Below are positions 16,344-24,730 of a stretch of 64,000 nucleotides of DNA, in pieces (positions within the stretch are counted from its first letter, which is position 1; every line of letters begins with the position of its first letter). Under the pieces are notes generated by a model, which saw nothing but the letters and a program-made list of their open reading frames with translations, was not told the origin of the DNA and made no database searches. A program made the position numbers and the translations under genes. This stretch comes from Gammaproteobacteria bacterium. GTDB taxonomy: Bacteria > Pseudomonadota > Gammaproteobacteria > Enterobacterales > Permianibacteraceae. The stretch covers positions 124,001 to 188,000 of the forward strand of contig JACPFT010000012.1 of NCBI GenBank assembly GCA_016182845.1, in the 5' to 3' direction.

Positions 16344-16563
16344 TGCGCTTGCGATGCCGGCCTTAGGCCTCTGGCTGCTCGCCGCGCCGCCCGAGGAGCC
16401 GGATCTGGATTTGTTGGAAGCCCTGGGCGGCGACGAAGCCGAAGTGATGCTGACCGAGCCGGCGGCTTCGGATGTTAACGATGCGGGCGCCGCTGCGCCT
16501 TGTGAAGAAACGTTGGAGAGAGAACCGTGGACCGATTCCTGCCCCGATTCCGGCACACGCTGA
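16327..16563 (+). CDS. Possible small secreted or membrane protein in the sigma operon
   Basis: A candidate 78-residue protein with a hydrophobic N-terminus (SALAMPALGLWLLAA) and an acidic rest (EEPDLDLLEALGGDEAE). It overlaps the preceding gene by 17 nt and the next by 37 nt. GGAGG lies six nt before its ATG, the best ribosome-binding site in the operon, which argues it is translated. It exactly fills the gap between the membrane protein and the DUF3106 gene. No family is recognised, and the acidic C-terminus could be fortuitous. Confidence 0.5.
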   Translation: MPLAASALAMPALGLWLLAAPPEEPDLDLLEALGGDEAEVMLTEPAASDVNDAGAAAPCEETLEREPWTDSCPDSGTR

Positions 16564-17036
16564 TACGGCTCGTTGCCGTGGGCCTGCTGCTAGTCGCCGG
16601 CATGGGCGCAGCGTCGGCCATCGACTGGGACAGCCTAAGCCCCCAGGAACAGAAACAGCTGAAATCCTTCCGGGATCGCTGGGACGAACTGCCCGCCGAA
16701 CGCCAGGAGAAAGTACTCAAGGGCCTGCAACGCTGGAACCAGCTCGAGCCGGCGCAGAAGGCCCGTGCCAAGGAACGCTTTCAGGACTGGCGCAAGCTCA
16801 GTCCCGAGCAGAAGCAGCGCATGCGCAAGGCCTTCCGGCAGTTCCGTGACTTGAGCCCCGAGGAACGGCAGTTGCTGATGCATAAATTTCATCAGTACCA
16901 ACGCATGGATCCGGCGCGGCGTCAGGCACTGAAAGAAAAATGGCAGCGCATGAGCCCCGAGGAACGGCGGGCCTTCAAGGAAAAACGCCGCCAGAAGCTG
17001 GAAGAGAAGGCGCGGCGCCTGAAGGAGCCGCGCTGA
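16527..17036 (+). CDS. DUF3106 exported helical protein
   Basis: A 169-residue protein with a signal peptide (LIRLVAVGLLLVAGMGAASA) and a charged all-helical mature part. It repeats a DUF3106 unit of the type LSPEQKQRMRKAFRQFRDLS; the core L(S/E)P-x-x-R/Q-x-x is seen about five times. Such proteins are predicted periplasmic and resemble, in repeat style, Spy/CpxP-like helical proteins, but their role is unknown. The start is GTG at 16527 with GGAGAGAG five nt upstream. It is the last gene of the sigma-factor operon and may be its stress-response effector. Confidence 0.83.
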   Translation: MDRFLPRFRHTLIRLVAVGLLLVAGMGAASAIDWDSLSPQEQKQLKSFRDRWDELPAERQEKVLKGLQRWNQLEPAQKARAKERFQDWRKLSPEQKQRMRKAFRQFRDLSPEERQLLMHKFHQYQRMDPARRQALKEKWQRMSPEERRAFKEKRRQKLEEKARRLKEPR

Positions 17037-17043
17037 TCTATTT

Positions 17044-17073
17044 CCGTCATGCCCGCGCAGGCGGGCATGACGG
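17044..17073. terminator. Bidirectional hairpin / repeat family B copy 1
   Basis: A perfect 13-bp inverted repeat, CCGTCATGCCCGC, with the four-nt loop GCAG. It lies between the convergent DUF3106 and cysS genes, so it can stop transcription both ways, though no T-run follows. The arms recur as the outer arms of the element at 50455 (CCGTCATACCCGC), so it belongs to a repeat family. Confidence 0.6.
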
Positions 17074-17083
17074 ACTGTGAGAC

Positions 17084-18469
17084 TCAGCCCCTACGCCAGC
17101 TCGTCCCGCTAGGACCATCTTCCAGCACGATCTTGCGGCGATTGAGCTCATCGCGCACCCGATCCGCCTCGGCCCAGTTCTTCGCCGCGCGCGCCTCGCG
17201 GCGGGCCACGATCAAGGCCTCGATTTCCGCCGCCTCGTCATCGCCGCCACCGCCCTGCAGGAAGAGCTGGGGGTCCTGATGTACGATGCCGAGGACGCCG
17301 CCCAGCTCGCGCAGGCAGCCAGCCAGGGCCGCCGCGCCGGCGAGGTCCTGCGCCCGCAGGCGGTTGATCTCGCGCGTCAGCTCGAAGAGCACGGCCAGGG
17401 CTTCCGGCGTGTTGAAATCGTCGTCCATGGCGGCGCGGAAGCGCGTCACGAAGGGTTCGGCCAGGACCGGGTCGCCCACCGACGCCGGCAGATCCTTGAG
17501 CGCGGTATAAAAACGCTCCAAGGCGTGGCGCGCCGAGTCCAAATTCTCCGTCGAGTAATTGAGCTGGCTGCGGTAATGCCCGGATAACAGGAAGTAGCGC
17601 ACCACCTCCGCCGGATACTCCTTGAGCACCTCGCGCAGGGTGAAGAAGTTGTTCAAGGACTTGGACATCTTCTCCTTGTTGACCTGCACCATGCCGGTGT
17701 GCAGCCAGTGGCGGGCGAAGGAGTCGCAGCCATGGGCGCCCTGGCTCTGGGCGATCTCGTTCTCGTGGTGCGGGAACAACAGATCCGAGCCGCCGCCGTG
17801 GATGTCGAAGCTTTCGCCCAGGGCCGTGCAGCTCATGGCCGAGCACTCGATATGCCAACCCGGCCGGCCCGGCCCCCAGGGCGATGCCCAGGACGGTTCG
17901 CCTGGCTTGGCGGCCTTCCAGAGCACGAAATCCAAGGGATCGCGCTTGATTTCCGAGACATCGACGCGAGCGCCGGCCTGCAGCTGGTCGATATTCTGTT
18001 GGGACAACTTCCCGTAGGTCTCGAACTTGCCAACTTCGAAATAAATGTCGCCGTTGTCGCTGAGATAGGCGTACCCCTGGTCCAGGAGCTTCTGAACGAT
18101 GGCGATAATACCGGCGATGGACTCGGTGGCGCGCGGCTCCAGGTCAGGACGCAGCATGCCCACCGCGTCGAAATCCTCGTGCATGGCGGCGACGAAGCGC
18201 TCGGTCAGCTCCGTGAAGGCTTCGCCGTTCTCGGCGGCGCGCTTGATGATCTTGTCGTCGATGTCGGTGATATTGCGCACGAAGTTCAGCTCATAGCCGG
18301 ACCAGCGCAGATAACGGGCGATCACGTCGAAGGCGACGAAGGTGCGGCCATGGCCCACGTGGCAGTAGTCGTAAACGGTGATGCCGCAGACATACATGCC
18401 CACCTTGCCGGGCACCATGGGTTTGAAGGGGACTTTCTCGCGTAACAGGCTGTCGTAGATATGCAGCAT
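17084..18469 (-). CDS. cysS: Cysteinyl-tRNA synthetase
   Basis: A 461-residue class I aminoacyl-tRNA synthetase. The HIGH motif is HVGHGRT in the sequence [17 protein letters not shown], the KMSKS motif is [11 protein letters not shown], and the zinc and substrate residues lie in [20 protein letters not shown] and [13 protein letters not shown]. Length matches the family. It charges tRNA-Cys with cysteine. It is followed at its 3' end by a bidirectional hairpin and preceded by gltX on the same strand (136-nt gap containing a short repeat), so cotranscription with gltX is likely. Confidence 0.97.
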   Translation of the reverse strand: MLHIYDSLLREKVPFKPMVPGKVGMYVCGITVYDYCHVGHGRTFVAFDVIARYLRWSGYELNFVRNITDIDDKIIKRAAENGEAFTELTERFVAAMHEDFDAVGMLRPDLEPRATESIAGIIAIVQKLLDQGYAYLSDNGDIYFEVGKFETYGKLSQQNIDQLQAGARVDVSEIKRDPLDFVLWKAAKPGEPSWASPWGPGRPGWHIECSAMSCTALGESFDIHGGGSDLLFPHHENEIAQSQGAHGCDSFARHWLHTGMVQVNKEKMSKSLNNFFTLREVLKEYPAEVVRYFLLSGHYRSQLNYSTENLDSARHALERFYTALKDLPASVGDPVLAEPFVTRFRAAMDDDFNTPEALAVLFELTREINRLRAQDLAGAAALAGCLRELGGVLGIVHQDPQLFLQGGGGDDEAAEIEALIVARREARAAKNWAEADRVRDELNRRKIVLEDGPSGTSWRRG

Positions 18470-18554
18470 GGGATTCTCTCTTGAAATGCCGTTTGTGCCG
18501 ATTCGGTCAAAGCGCGGGCGGCATTTTCTTCATGATTCGTCGCATTTCGTCCGA

Positions 18555-18579
18555 CCTTCGACAGGCTCGGGACGAACGG
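18555..18579. repeat. Variant half-copy of repeat family A
   Basis: CCTTCGACAGGCTCGG followed by GACGAACGG, a variant of the family A half-unit, in the 136-nt gltX-cysS gap. The same variant (ACTTCGACAGGCTCGG) occurs at about 52782. No mirror half is present. Confidence 0.6.
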
Positions 18580-18605
18580 CCTTGGGATTTAATCTGGCGA
18601 AAGAA

Positions 18606-20033
18606 TCAACAACAACATCGCGCCGCCGCCAGACGCGCCTGAATCGTCTCCAAGCCCAGCATCACGGTGATCTTGCTCATCTCCGGACCATGCTCATGAC
18701 CGGTCAGCGCCAGGCGCAGGGGCATGAACAAGGCCTTGCCCTTGGCGCCGGTGGCGATCTTCACCGCCTCGGCGAACGCCTTGAAGTCGGTACTCGCCGC
18801 CGCCAGGGCTGAGTCAAAAAATCCCCGGCCGGCGGCTTGCAAGGCGGCCTTCGCCGATTCATCCAAGGTCAGCTCCGCGCCGAACAAGACCTCGGCCCAG
18901 ACCTGCGCTTCGGCAGGGAACAGGGCATTCTCCCTAGCGATGCCGATAAAGGCTTCTTGCGCGGCTGCCGGCACCAGGGCACGCGTTTCCTCGCTCAGCC
19001 AGTCCCAGATGCGCGCATCAGGCAGGAGCATCAGGGCTTCCTTCTGCCAGTGCTTGAGTTGGTCCTCGTCGTAGCGCGCCGGGGACTTGCCCAGGTTTTC
19101 CAGCTGGAAACCGGCGGCCAGTTCGTCCGTGCTCAAGAAGCGCGTGTCCTCGTAATAATGCCCCAATCGCGCCAGGTAATTGACCACGGCCTCCGGGAAA
19201 TACCCCAGCTCGCGCAGCTCGCGGATCGAACGGCTGCCATTGCGCTTGGACAGGGGCGAGCCGTCCGAGCCGTTGATCAGGCTGATATGGGCATAACCCG
19301 GCGCGCTGAGTCCCAGCGCCTCGGCGATCATCAGCTGGCGCGGTGTATTGGTTAGGTGATCGACGCCGCGCATGGCATGGCTCACGCCCATCAGCGCATC
19401 GTCGATGACATTGCAGAACATGAAGGACGAGCCACCGTCGGCGCGGCGGATGATGAAATCGCCGATATCGTCAGCCTTGAATTTCTGGGGCCCGCAGACT
19501 CCATCGGCGAATTCGACGGTCGCGCCCTTGGGCACGCGGAAGCGCAGTGCCGGCTTTTGACCTTCGGCCAGCTTGCGCTGCACGTTCTCGGCGCTCAGAT
19601 GGGCACAGGTGCCGGCATAGCGCGGCGGCTGGCCGGCGGAGAGCTGGAGCTTACGGGTGATGGCCAGCTGCTGCTCGCTGCAGAAGCAGGGATAGGCACG
19701 GTCCAGGTCCACCAACTGCTGGTAAAAGCGCTCGTAAATGCCATCGCGCTGAGACTGGCGGTAGGGCCCGGCCTCGCCGACTTCCCGGCCCTCCGGCAGC
19801 GCCCCTTCCTGCCAGGGCAGGCCCAGCCAGCTCAGATCCGCCATCAGCCCTTCCTCGAAGGCCTGGGTGGAACGCTCCTTGTCCGTGTCCTCGACACGCA
19901 GCAGGAACACGCCCCGGCCGCGCGCCAGCAAGGCATTGAACAAGGCCGTGCGGGCATTGCCCAGGTGAATATGACCCGTCGGGCTGGGGGCGAAGCGGGT
20001 CTTAAGCGGGGTGGCGGAATGCGGCTGGCTCAT
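18606..20033 (-). CDS. gltX: Glutamyl-tRNA synthetase
   Basis: A 475-residue class I synthetase with TRFAPSPTGHIHLGNARTAL (HIGH-type motif) and GSPLSKRNGSRSI, the KMSKS-type motif. It charges tRNA-Glu. The KMSKS region reads SPLSKRNG rather than the more usual KKLSKRHG, and the sequence around it differs from the E. coli enzyme. Some gammaproteobacteria carry two GluRS paralogues, one of which can misacylate tRNA-Gln; whether this is the only copy cannot be seen here. A good promoter for it is present at 20101-20128. It is divergent from ppiA and upstream of cysS. Confidence 0.93.
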   Translation of the reverse strand: MSQPHSATPLKTRFAPSPTGHIHLGNARTALFNALLARGRGVFLLRVEDTDKERSTQAFEEGLMADLSWLGLPWQEGALPEGREVGEAGPYRQSQRDGIYERFYQQLVDLDRAYPCFCSEQQLAITRKLQLSAGQPPRYAGTCAHLSAENVQRKLAEGQKPALRFRVPKGATVEFADGVCGPQKFKADDIGDFIIRRADGGSSFMFCNVIDDALMGVSHAMRGVDHLTNTPRQLMIAEALGLSAPGYAHISLINGSDGSPLSKRNGSRSIRELRELGYFPEAVVNYLARLGHYYEDTRFLSTDELAAGFQLENLGKSPARYDEDQLKHWQKEALMLLPDARIWDWLSEETRALVPAAAQEAFIGIARENALFPAEAQVWAEVLFGAELTLDESAKAALQAAGRGFFDSALAAASTDFKAFAEAVKIATGAKGKALFMPLRLALTGHEHGPEMSKITVMLGLETIQARLAAARCCC

Positions 20034-20100
20034 GTCAGTTCATCGACGAGGAAAACGGAAATCCGTATGATAAGCCCCTTTCGGAGCCGGAGAGCCGGGC

Positions 20101-20128
20101 ATTATAGCGCCTGAATCCGGCCGGTCAT
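20101..20128 (-). promoter_or_regulatory. Candidate sigma-70 promoter for gltX
   Basis: Reading on the minus strand: -35 ATGACC (20128-20123), a 16-nt spacer, and -10 TATAAT (20106-20101). The -10 box is a perfect match. The start codon of gltX is about 70 nt downstream. Confidence 0.5.
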
Positions 20129-20157
20129 GCGCTTTTACGCCTCAGGAGAACCGGTAC

Positions 20158-20760
20158 ATGCTGCTGCGCACGCTTGCCCTGCTCACCACCCTCGCCTTCT
20201 CGGGTCTCACTCAGGCGGAGGATCTGCCGCCCCCGCGCGTGTCGCTCAAGACCAACAAGGGCGAGATCGTCGTGGAAATGAACCGCAAGGCCGCGCCGCT
20301 GACGGTGAAGAACTTCTTGCAATACGTGCGCGACGGCCATTACGACGGCACCATTTTCCATCGCGTCATCGCCGGCTTCATGATCCAGGGCGGCGGGCAC
20401 GACACGGCCTTCAACGAGAAGGAAACCCGCGACCCCATCCTCAACGAATCCATGAACCGCCTGTCCAATCTGCGCGGCAGCATCGCCATGGCCCGCGAGG
20501 AAGATCCGGACACCGCCACCGCCCAGTTCTACATCAACGTCGTGGACAACACCCGCCTCGACTACAAGGACAGCAAACCCGGCTACACGGTGTTCGGCAA
20601 GGTCATCAAGGGCATGGAGGTGGTGGACGCCATCGCCGCCAGCAAGACCCACCGCGCCGGCCCCTTCGAAAGCGATGTGCCCGTGGAGGACATCGTCGTC
20701 GAGAAGGCCCGCATCGTCATCAACAAGCCGGGCGCCACCGCGACGGCGAAGACCAACTAA
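20158..20760 (+). CDS. ppiA: Periplasmic peptidyl-prolyl cis-trans isomerase (cyclophilin, PpiA-type)
   Basis: A 200-residue cyclophilin with a signal peptide ([19 protein letters not shown]), so it acts in the periplasm, where it speeds proline isomerisation in exported proteins. The catalytic core is visible: [17 protein letters not shown] (catalytic Arg in FHR) and [12 protein letters not shown]. It lacks the Trp that makes eukaryotic cyclophilins highly sensitive to cyclosporin, as is usual for bacteria. It is followed 31 nt later by the cytoplasmic paralogue ppiB; the pair probably arose by duplication. Confidence 0.93.
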   Translation: MLLRTLALLTTLAFSGLTQAEDLPPPRVSLKTNKGEIVVEMNRKAAPLTVKNFLQYVRDGHYDGTIFHRVIAGFMIQGGGHDTAFNEKETRDPILNESMNRLSNLRGSIAMAREEDPDTATAQFYINVVDNTRLDYKDSKPGYTVFGKVIKGMEVVDAIAASKTHRAGPFESDVPVEDIVVEKARIVINKPGATATAKTN

Positions 20761-20791
20761 ACTAATCCCACTCCCCTTCGAGGAACATCCC

Positions 20792-21286
20792 ATGGTCACT
20801 CTGCACACCAATCACGGCGCGATCAAACTGGAACTGGACGCCGCCAAGGCCCCGGAAACCGTCGCCAACTTCCTGGCCTATTGCAAGGCCGGCCACTACG
20901 ACAACACGATTTTCCATCGCGTCATCAACAGCTTCATGATCCAGGGCGGCGGCTTCGAGCCGGGCATGAACCAGAAGTCCACCAATGCCCCGATCAAGAA
21001 CGAGGCCAACAACGGCCTGTCCAACCTGAACGGCACCATCGCCATGGCCCGCACCATGGATCCGCACTCGGCCTCCGCCCAGTTCTTCATCAACGTCAAG
21101 GACAACCACTTCCTGGACCACCGCAGCCAGACCATGGACGGCTGGGGTTACTGCGTGTTCGGCAAAGTCGTCGAGGGCATGGAGGTGGTGAACCAGATCA
21201 AGGCGGTGCGCACCACCTCCCGCGGCGGCCACCAGGACGTACCGGTGGACGATGTGATCATCGAGCGCGTGGAAGTCGCGGAGTAA
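20792..21286 (+). CDS. ppiB: Cytoplasmic peptidyl-prolyl cis-trans isomerase PpiB
   Basis: A 164-residue cyclophilin without a signal peptide. The core sequence [20 protein letters not shown] and [11 protein letters not shown] matches PpiB. It has GAGGAAC about seven nt before the ATG. The order ppiB then lpxH downstream is the enterobacterial arrangement. Here the two are separated by 184 nt holding a full copy of repeat family A, which may uncouple them. Confidence 0.95.
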   Translation: MVTLHTNHGAIKLELDAAKAPETVANFLAYCKAGHYDNTIFHRVINSFMIQGGGFEPGMNQKSTNAPIKNEANNGLSNLNGTIAMARTMDPHSASAQFFINVKDNHFLDHRSQTMDGWGYCVFGKVVEGMEVVNQIKAVRTTSRGGHQDVPVDDVIIERVEVAE

Positions 21287-21312
21287 TCTCCTTCGCACCA
21301 GCGGTGAAAAAC

Positions 21313-21424
21313 TTCCGTTCGTGCTGAGTAAAGCGGCGCAGCCGCTTGTATCGAAGCATGGACGGAACGCCGTCCGTTCATCCTTCGATACGCCGCCTGA
21401 TGGCGGCTACTCCGGACGAACGGG
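21313..21424. repeat. Dispersed repeat family A, copy 3 (paired)
   Basis: Two mirror-image units: TTCCGTTCGTGCTGAGTA with a GCGGC/GCCGC hairpin then TATCGAAGCA, and in reverse TCCTTCGATACGCCGCC ... CTACTCCGGACGAACGG. It fills the ppiB-lpxH gap. Confidence 0.8.
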
Positions 21425-21470
21425 GCTTTAACTTCCGACTCTGCCCTCTTTGCGTGAACCGCCGAACACC

Positions 21471-22205
21471 ATGCCCACCCTCCTCATTTCCGACCTGCAC
21501 CTGCAAGAATCCCAGCCGCGGCTCAGCGCCCTGTTCCAACAGTTCATGGCGAACATCGCCCCCGAGAGCGAAGCGCTGTACGTGCTTGGCGATTGCTTCG
21601 AGGCCTGGGTCGGCGATGACGACGACAGCGCGTTCCACCGCGCGATCATCGGCGCCTTCCGCCGCTATAGCGACAGCGGCAAGGCCCTGTATTTCCTGCA
21701 CGGCAACCGCGACTTCCTCCTGGGCGAGGAATTCGCACAGGCCTGCGGTGGCCAACTGCTCCAGGGTCCGGTCGTGCACGAACTCGGCGGTCAGCCCACC
21801 CTGTTGATGCACGGCGACGAGCTCTGCACCGACGACGCGGCCTACCTGGCCTTCCGCGCCCAGGTTCGCCACCCCGCCTGGCAGGTGGCCTTCCTGGCCA
21901 AGCCCCTGGTCGAGCGCCATCAGATCGCCGCCGGCCTGCGCGCCGCCAGCAAGGAGGCGGCCATGGGCAAGAGCGAGTCCATCATGGACGTCAACGATCA
22001 GGCGGTCCTGACGGCCCTGCGGGAGCATGACGTCCCCCGCCTCATCCACGGCCACACCCACCGCCCCGCCTATCATCGGCCGGCAGCGGGCCGGCAACGC
22101 ATCGTGCTCGGCGACTGGCATGAGCGCGGCTGTTACTTGCGCATCGAACCCGCGCTCAGCGCCCTCTGTTACTTCGATGAGGAAGGCGGCACGCCCTCGG
22201 CGTGA
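21471..22205 (+). CDS. lpxH: UDP-2,3-diacylglucosamine diphosphatase LpxH
   Basis: A 244-residue metallophosphoesterase that cleaves UDP-2,3-diacylglucosamine to lipid X and UMP in lipid A biosynthesis, at the cytoplasmic face of the inner membrane. The metal motifs are in order: LLISDLHLQ, VLGDCFEAWVGDDD, FLHGNRDFLLG, LLMHGDELCTDD and LIHGHTHRPAYH. Length fits the family. The chosen ATG begins MPTLLISDLH, the family start. The presence of lpxH rather than lpxI or lpxG is typical of beta/gammaproteobacteria. Confidence 0.96.
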   Translation: MPTLLISDLHLQESQPRLSALFQQFMANIAPESEALYVLGDCFEAWVGDDDDSAFHRAIIGAFRRYSDSGKALYFLHGNRDFLLGEEFAQACGGQLLQGPVVHELGGQPTLLMHGDELCTDDAAYLAFRAQVRHPAWQVAFLAKPLVERHQIAAGLRAASKEAAMGKSESIMDVNDQAVLTALREHDVPRLIHGHTHRPAYHRPAAGRQRIVLGDWHERGCYLRIEPALSALCYFDEEGGTPSA

Positions 22206-22287
22206 CATATTGCGCTGGAAAGCCTCCCCGTCTGGACTAAGCTCCTTGGAGCGTTCCCGCGCCACAAAGACAACAGAAGGGGATCCC

Positions 22288-23064
22288 ATGCGCACCACCA
22301 CCATTGCCACCGCCCTGCTGCTTAGCCAGGTTTTTCTGTGCCAACCGCTTTTCGCCAGCGATGCCGCGCCGCCGGCCTATATCAGCACCGCCGTCGCCGA
22401 TACGGGCCGTCCCGCCAAGGACAAGGAACAGGATGCCCGACGCAAGCCTGCCGAGACCTTGGCCTTCTTCGGTATCAAACCGGGCATGCAGGTCCTGGAC
22501 GTCCTGGCCGGGGGCGGTTATTTCACGGAGATCACCGCCAAGATCGTCGGCGAAAAAGGCAAGGTCTATGCCTTGAACAACCTGGCCTGGCGCCAGTTCC
22601 TGGGCAAGGATATCGAGGCGCGCTATGCCGACAAGCGCCTGCCCAATGTCGAGGAATGGGACCACGAGCTGGACGACATGGGCCTGAAACCCGAGAGCCT
22701 GGATGCGGCGATCTTGATCCAGGGCTTCCATGATTTCTATTTCACCGGCCCCCAGGCCGGCAATTGGCCCAAGGTGGATGCACCGGCCGTGCTCAAGGCC
22801 CTGCATACGGCCCTGAAGCCGGGCGGCGTGCTGGGCATCGTCGATCATGCCGCCAAGCCCGGAAACGATATCTACAAGGACGGCTCGGAGCTGCACCGCA
22901 TCACCCCGGAACGGACTAAGGAGCTGATCCAGGCCGCCGGCTTCAAGCTGGATGCCGAGAGCGATCTCCTGCGCAATCCCGCTGATGATCACAGTAAGAA
23001 CGTCTTCGACCCCGCCGTTCGGGGCAAGACCGATCAGTTCATGCTGCGTTTCCGTAAGAGCTAA
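22288..23064 (+). CDS. Exported SAM-methyltransferase-like protein (COG4798 type)
   Basis: A 258-residue protein with an N-terminal signal peptide (TIATALLLSQVFLCQPLFAS). It is followed by a class I methyltransferase fold: motif I VLDVLAGGGYFTEIT, a strand DAAILIQGFHDFYF, and LKPGGVLGIVDHAA. It looks like the COG4798 family of predicted methyltransferases that carry signal peptides. A periplasmic SAM-dependent enzyme would be odd because SAM is cytoplasmic; it may use another ligand or have lost catalysis. ATG 22288 has AGAAGGGG upstream. It is closed by a strong terminator ten nt downstream. Confidence 0.8.
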   Translation: MRTTTIATALLLSQVFLCQPLFASDAAPPAYISTAVADTGRPAKDKEQDARRKPAETLAFFGIKPGMQVLDVLAGGGYFTEITAKIVGEKGKVYALNNLAWRQFLGKDIEARYADKRLPNVEEWDHELDDMGLKPESLDAAILIQGFHDFYFTGPQAGNWPKVDAPAVLKALHTALKPGGVLGIVDHAAKPGNDIYKDGSELHRITPERTKELIQAAGFKLDAESDLLRNPADDHSKNVFDPAVRGKTDQFMLRFRKS

Positions 23065-23073
23065 ACTTCCCCC

Positions 23074-23115
23074 AGAAATAAAAAAGGAGGACCGAAGTCC
23101 TCCTTTTTTATTTCT
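23074..23115. terminator. Strong bidirectional intrinsic terminator
   Basis: A perfect 19-bp stem, AGAAATAAAAAAGGAGGAC, with a CGAA tetraloop. The stem contains a run of A on one side and T on the other, so each strand has a GC hairpin core followed by U-rich sequence. It lies between the convergent methyltransferase-like and acyltransferase genes and serves both. Confidence 0.92.
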
Positions 23116-23123
23116 GCCCTCGT

Positions 23124-23894
23124 TCAAGAAGCCAGGCGTTGTTCCCTAGGCTTCCCCACCCCGCGTCCCGACAGCTCCTGGATCGCCGCGCGCACGCGCT
23201 CCACCAGCTCCTGACGGCGATCCAGGGTATAGGTCGAGGCGTCGATGCCCTCGCCGATATGGACATCGACTTCCTGATTCAGGTAAATCGACCCGTCCGT
23301 GGGTAGCACGGCATCGATACCGCGTATGCCCACGGGAATGATGATGGCGCCGGTGTTGATGGCCAGATGGAAGCCGCCCTTCTTGAAGGGCAGGAGTTCG
23401 CCAGTGCGCGAGCGCGTGCCCTCCGGAGCGACCCAGAGCATGATGCCGCTCTCCATCTTCAGGCGTGCCGCCTCCAGATCGCGCCGGGCCTGCTCCTGGT
23501 TCTGGCGATCCACCTGCAAGAACTCCGCGTGGCGCATGGCCGTACCGAACAGGGGGATACGATACAGCTCCTTCTTGGCTAGCATGCGCATGCTGCCAGG
23601 TAAGGCCATGAAGCTCACCGGGATGTCGTAATGGCTGGAGTGGTTAGTCATGACGATGTAGGACTTTCCGGGCTGCAGATGCAGCTTGTCCTGGCCATGA
23701 ATGCGATACTTGAGACGCACGTGGCGCAGCAGGGCCGCCGACCAGCGCCGGCACACGCCGTCGATATAGGCGCGGCGCTGGCTCTCCGGTTTCATGCTCG
23801 CGCCGACGATGGCGCAGAGCGAGTAATAGGCCGTGGAAAGGCCAGTGCGCAGGGTGATCCAGACCCGGCGCGGAAAGCTTGCACGATTGGACAC
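23124..23894 (-). CDS. 1-acyl-sn-glycerol-3-phosphate acyltransferase family protein (PlsC-like)
   Basis: A 256-residue acyltransferase with the catalytic HX4D motif in MTNHSSHYDIP and the glycerolipid-phosphate site in APEGTRSRTGEL. The N-terminal 30 residues include a hydrophobic stretch (AYYSLCAIVGA), which would place it at the inner membrane. It probably transfers an acyl chain to lysophosphatidate or a related acceptor. The GTG start at 23894 is supported by GGAG six nt upstream. Whether it is the main PlsC or a paralogue cannot be judged. It lies 11 nt downstream of the exported hypothetical gene on the same strand. Confidence 0.88.
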   Translation of the reverse strand: MSNRASFPRRVWITLRTGLSTAYYSLCAIVGASMKPESQRRAYIDGVCRRWSAALLRHVRLKYRIHGQDKLHLQPGKSYIVMTNHSSHYDIPVSFMALPGSMRMLAKKELYRIPLFGTAMRHAEFLQVDRQNQEQARRDLEAARLKMESGIMLWVAPEGTRSRTGELLPFKKGGFHLAINTGAIIIPVGIRGIDAVLPTDGSIYLNQEVDVHIGEGIDASTYTLDRRQELVERVRAAIQELSGRGVGKPREQRLAS

Positions 23895-23905
23895 GTCAAC
23901 TCCAC

Positions 23906-24628
23906 TCAGATCTTGCAGACCGCCGCCGCCGAGGATTCGTCGAGCACAGGCAGGTCCGATACATCGCGCAGCTTGATGGCCATGGGCACGGCCACGTCGC
24001 TGGAGAACTTGAAGCCGAGAATGGCCGGCTTGTCCGTGTACTTGTCGTTCAGGAACATGTCGTCGATATCGCGTACTTCCACCAGGCCCTTGAACTGCTT
24101 CTTGAGCGACTTGGTCAGCGCCTTGACGTTGGCGGCTTGTTCCGGACGGGAAATCGGATGGTAGGCATCGAAGATCATTTCCACGCGTACGACGCGCAGA
24201 TGCATGCCCTCGGCCGTGGGCGGAATGCTCTGCGCAGTCACTAGCACGCGCTCCTTGGTGCCGGTCAGCAATTCCCCCTTGAGGGTGAGGCTGGTGCAGA
24301 AGGCCTCGACTTTTTTCAGTTCCTCGAGCGCCTTGTCATCGAAGGCCTGGGCGTCGATGACATAGGGCAAGAGGGTGTTCAGGACCTTGCCATCGGCGAT
24401 CAGCTTCTGGTTCGCCGCCTTGTACAGTTCCCTGGCGGGTTTCCTGGTCAACTCGTTGGCGTAGTACTGAGTGGCCGCGCCATCGATGGCCACCGGCACC
24501 CACTTGGCTTCGAGCTTGAGCAAATCATCGCCGATGCACACCTCGGCCAGACACAGCTTGTTGCTGTCCGCCGCCCAGGCATTGAGGCTGATCGCCAGGA
24601 GACCCATCACACGCCACATCGACTTCAT
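23906..24628 (-). CDS. Exported hypothetical protein
   Basis: A 240-residue protein with a signal peptide (MWRVMGLLAISLNAWAAD). The mature part begins NKLCLAEVCIGDDLLKLEA, a short start with two Cys that could form a disulfide, followed by mixed alpha/beta sequence. A further Cys is near AFCTSL, and the protein ends AAAVCKI. No family is recognised. ATG 24628 is chosen because GGAG lies six nt upstream. It probably shares a transcript with the downstream acyltransferase gene (11-nt gap). Confidence 0.75.
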   Translation of the reverse strand: MKSMWRVMGLLAISLNAWAADSNKLCLAEVCIGDDLLKLEAKWVPVAIDGAATQYYANELTRKPARELYKAANQKLIADGKVLNTLLPYVIDAQAFDDKALEELKKVEAFCTSLTLKGELLTGTKERVLVTAQSIPPTAEGMHLRVVRVEMIFDAYHPISRPEQAANVKALTKSLKKQFKGLVEVRDIDDMFLNDKYTDKPAILGFKFSSDVAVPMAIKLRDVSDLPVLDESSAAAVCKI

Positions 24629-24730
24629 CGTGAACTCCACAAGCTAATCCCGCCAACCGCCAACAAGGACGGCATCCGAACGAATTCAAGGTATTACCAC
24701 TCTGGCACATGCGGACGCCAGCCCGCCGTT

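Noticed and set aside
23074-23115. The AT/GC hairpin as a novel element
   Set aside because: It is a simple, well-formed bidirectional terminator between convergent genes.
24641-24730. A gene between the hypothetical exported protein and sixA
   Set aside because: Only about 100 nt with no start codon and ribosome-binding site in a good context; the longer frame over it lacks any motif.
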